Source of the DNA: Acidobacteriota bacterium
Lineage (GTDB): Bacteria; Acidobacteriota; Terriglobia; Bryobacterales; Bryobacteraceae
DNA: 64,000 nt
NCBI GenBank assembly: GCA_016870995.1
Contig: VFZU01000010.1
Coordinates: 1-64,000 of the forward strand
Reading direction: 5' to 3'
The notes under the pieces are model-generated. The model saw nothing but the letters and a program-made list of their open reading frames with translations, was not told where the DNA came from and made no database searches. The position numbers were made by a program, and so were the translations under genes. Positions 61,948 to 64,000 of this stretch are shown here, piece after piece; the stretch's first letter is position 1; the number at the start of each line of letters is the position of its first letter.

Positions 61948-63363
61948 ATGCGAAGACGAGAATTCCTTTCCGTGGTGCCCTCAGGCATGGCGATGGCACA
62001 GTTTGGCGAGATGGGCCCGCCGGCGAAATACGAGGCAAACTTGGATTCGCTCAAGCGTCACCCGCTGCCGAAATGGTTTGGGGATGCGAAGCTGGGCATC
62101 TTCATCCACTGGGGTTTGTATTCCGTGCCGGCTTGGGCGCAGCCGAGCGGGGAGTTGGGCAAGGTCGACTGGTCGAAGTGGTTTTACCAGAATCCCTACG
62201 CGGAATGGTATTTGAATTCGATCCGACTCAAGGAGTCTTTGGCCTACGCGCATCATGCGAAGACCTATGGGGCCGACTATGACTACTACCGGTTCGCCGA
62301 GACCTTCACTAAGGAGAGCCAACGGTGGAACCCGGAGGAATGGGCCGGGCTGTTCAAGGATGTGGGGGCGCGTTATGTGGTGCTGACGACGAAGCACCAC
62401 GACGGGTTTACCTTGTGGCCATCGAAGGTGAAGAATCCCGTCAAGGCGGACCTGCCGACGATCGGCAGGGACCTCGTCGGGGAATTGACCGGAGCGGTGC
62501 GTAAGGCGGGGATGAAGATGGGGCTCTACTATTCAGGGGGCCTCGACTGGACGTTTGAAGCCCGGCCAGTGCGGACGATGATGGATGTGCGCACCACCGT
62601 CGTGCAGACGCAACAGTATGCCGACTATGCCGATGCGCACTGGTATGAGTTGATGGACCGCTATCAGCCGGCCGTGTTGTGGAACGACATCGGCTATCCA
62701 CGTGCGGGCAAGATCGAGAAAATCTTTGCCGACTTCTACAACCGAGACAAAGAGGGTCTCATCAACAACCGCTTCGGGCGGGACCACTTTGACTTCACGA
62801 CGCCCGAGTACTCCCGCTACGACACGATCGTCGAGAAGAAATGGGAGTCCTGCCGCGGACTCGGCTTCAGCTTCGGCTACAACCAGATTGAGGGGCCAGA
62901 ACACGTTTTGGCAAGCGACAAGCTGGTCGAGCTGTTTGTCGACATTGTCAGCAAGAACGGAAACCTGTTGCTCAACATCGGACCAAAACCGGACGGAAGT
63001 ATCAGTGCGATTCAGCAGGACCGGCTCAAGGCGCTCGGAGGTTGGTTGAAGGTGCACGGGGAAGGCTTGTTTGATTCAAAGCCCTGGATCCGTGCGGCGG
63101 CGCGCGAGACGGATGCCGACGTGCGCTTCACGCGCAAAGGCGATGCCGTCTTTGCGTATCTGCTGAAGCAGACAACGGGCAACGAGTTGCGCGTGCCGCG
63201 CGTGATGGCCGCGGAGGGCACGAAGGTAACCAAGCTCGGCGAGGCAGGGACGCTCGAGTGGCATCAGGCTGGTCCGGACCTCATCGTGAAGACGCAACAC
63301 CGGGGATCGCTGGCGGGAGCGCTGAAGATCACCCCGGCACCCTATCAACTAGTCCGGGACTAA
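61948..63363 (+). CDS. Alpha-L-fucosidase, GH29
   Basis: A 471-residue exported enzyme. The N-terminus MRRREFLSVVPSGMAMAQ is a Tat-type signal. The GH29 core starts with PKWFGDAKLGIFIHWGLYSV and PAWAQP, continues WAGLFKDVGARYVVLTTKHH followed by DGFTLWPSKV, and has the nucleophile segment VLWNDIGYP at about residue 242. LLLNIGPKPDGSI near the end is also typical. It removes alpha-linked fucose from glycans. The ORF track extends 1.3 kb upstream through the cytochrome region; that part is a shadow, and ATG 61948 gives the signal peptide. The sulfatase gene follows after 56 bases. Confidence 0.93.
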   Translation: MRRREFLSVVPSGMAMAQFGEMGPPAKYEANLDSLKRHPLPKWFGDAKLGIFIHWGLYSVPAWAQPSGELGKVDWSKWFYQNPYAEWYLNSIRLKESLAYAHHAKTYGADYDYYRFAETFTKESQRWNPEEWAGLFKDVGARYVVLTTKHHDGFTLWPSKVKNPVKADLPTIGRDLVGELTGAVRKAGMKMGLYYSGGLDWTFEARPVRTMMDVRTTVVQTQQYADYADAHWYELMDRYQPAVLWNDIGYPRAGKIEKIFADFYNRDKEGLINNRFGRDHFDFTTPEYSRYDTIVEKKWESCRGLGFSFGYNQIEGPEHVLASDKLVELFVDIVSKNGNLLLNIGPKPDGSISAIQQDRLKALGGWLKVHGEGLFDSKPWIRAAARETDADVRFTRKGDAVFAYLLKQTTGNELRVPRVMAAEGTKVTKLGEAGTLEWHQAGPDLIVKTQHRGSLAGALKITPAPYQLVRD

Positions 63364-63419
63364 TCAGCGGGCTTGTCCGCAGCAACAGTCACACTCCGCC
63401 GATGATAGAATTTGTGCCC

Positions 63420-64000
63420 ATGAAGCAGAATCGTGGTTTGGCGAGACGACAGTTCCTGGCAACGCTGTCGGCGTTGACCCTCCCCTTTCAGGCACAGGCA
63501 GCAAGGCCGAAGAACCGCCCCAACATCGTCGTCATCCTTGCCGATGACTTGGGCTATGGAGATGTGGGTGCGTACAACTCTGATTCGCGGATCCCAACCC
63601 CGAACATGGATCGGCTGGCCCGCGAAGGCGTGCGCTTCGTCGACGCCCACACACCCTGTGGCGTCTGCTCGCCGACACGCTTTGGCCTGTTGACCGGTTG
63701 TTATCCCTGGCGCACGGAGCTGAAGTCGCAGGTGCTTTGGCCTTGGGACAAACCTCTCATCGACGAAAAGCGTTTGACGATGGGCAAAATGTTGCAGAGC
63801 ATGGGCTACGCAACTGCGGCATTCGGCAAGTGGCACCTCGGTTGGGATTGGGCGACCACCGACGGATCGAAGGTGAATGATCAGGTGCGCATCGGCGATC
63901 CTCAGCGCGAAATCCGCAACGCCTTCGCCCCAAAGGTGCAGTTCGACAAGCCCATTAAGTCGGGCCCAACCAGCCGCGGCTTCGATCATTACTTTGGTGT
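63420..64000 (+). CDS. Arylsulfatase, N-terminal part
   Basis: Missed by the ORF track because it runs off the window end. The first 193 codons show a Tat- or Sec-type signal (ARRQFLATLSALTLPFQAQA), then RPNIVVILADDLGYGDVGAY with the metal-binding Asp pair, and TPCGVCSPTRFGLLTG, where C-x-P-x-R is the sulfatase signature whose Cys (residue 83) is converted to formylglycine. LDRL-type PTPNMDRLAREGVRF and TAAFGKWHLG-like ATAAFGKWHLGW support this. The enzyme removes sulfate esters. It follows the alpha-L-fucosidase on the same strand, suggesting attack on sulfated fucose-containing glycans. Confidence 0.92.
   Translation, partial: MKQNRGLARRQFLATLSALTLPFQAQAARPKNRPNIVVILADDLGYGDVGAYNSDSRIPTPNMDRLAREGVRFVDAHTPCGVCSPTRFGLLTGCYPWRTELKSQVLWPWDKPLIDEKRLTMGKMLQSMGYATAAFGKWHLGWDWATTDGSKVNDQVRIGDPQREIRNAFAPKVQFDKPIKSGPTSRGFDHYFG

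Noticed and set aside
60649-63363. 904-residue ORF on the plus strand
   Set aside because: The first two-thirds lies antisense to the cytochrome gene and has no family pattern; only the part from 61948 (alpha-L-fucosidase) is real.
1-64000. Reassignment of TAG or TGA as sense codons
   Set aside because: Several genes with interrupted frames tempted this, but many intact genes in the window end in TAG or TGA at the expected length, and tryptophan is coded by TGG.
1-64000. CRISPR arrays, tRNA or rRNA genes
   Set aside because: No regularly spaced repeats and no tRNA-like or rRNA-like segments were recognised in the gaps.

Overview
The window looks like a chromosomal segment of an acidobacterium of the Bryobacter/Solibacter type. 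The markers are a secreted protein with a Solibacter-type (TIGR03437-like) C-terminal domain, a PadR regulator paired with a permease-prefix-type membrane protein, an Oar-like TonB receptor with a carboxypeptidase-regulatory N-terminus, an ECF sigma factor beside a TPR-bearing Ser/Thr kinase, an Actinobacteria-style fused 2-oxoglutarate dehydrogenase, and a planctomycete-type PSD1/DUF1501 pair. All assignments come from reading translations and motifs; no search was run.

Layout. 0-2.3 kb is a decaying block: the start of an IS3-type transposase gene at the window edge, a frameshifted and truncated ABC permease, a small membrane protein with an in-frame stop, and a DUF6544-like protein that may have an internal deletion. 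2.4-8.8 kb holds a PadR/membrane-protein pair, then an OPT transporter, a membrane-bound spermidine-synthase-like protein and a HEAT-repeat protein packed in one direction. 8.8-20.7 kb is mostly minus strand: a GH88 hydrolase, a secreted protein, hpt, an M15-like protein, NAD salvage (pncB-pncA), a four-gene Gld-like ABC operon, a 431-bp gap with hairpins, and fabI. A CDGSH protein and rsfS are on the plus strand. 20.7-24.9 kb has superoxide dismutase, a terminator and a potABCD-like polyamine ABC operon. 25-34.4 kb has a BON protein, an alpha/beta hydrolase, an unknown gene interrupted by TAG, a MATE exporter with typA, der, a TIM-barrel protein and a Fic protein. 34.6-38.9 kb is the fused 2-oxoglutarate dehydrogenase coupled to a small membrane protein. 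39-43.6 kb is a run of secreted proteins whose first member carries an in-frame TAG. 43.7-46.5 kb is a frameshifted ECF sigma factor convergent with a Ser/Thr kinase.

The most system-like region is 46.7-64 kb. An Oar-like TonB receptor and a TPR protein form a minus-strand operon. Divergent from them is a tightly packed plus-strand run: heptaheme cytochrome, PSD1 protein, DUF1501 protein, CRTAC1/UnbV beta-propeller, second heptaheme cytochrome. A third heptaheme cytochrome, paralogous to the second, faces it tail to tail, followed by a GH29 alpha-L-fucosidase and an arylsulfatase cut by the window end. This may be an exported redox and glycan-processing cassette of unknown chemistry. The plus strand changes from C-rich to G-rich at about 48-52 kb irrespective of gene direction, which suggests a replichore switch or a rearrangement boundary.

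Five genes are disrupted by frameshifts or in-frame stops. Some of these could be sequence errors (one lies at a homopolymer), but the cluster beside the transposase looks like real decay.
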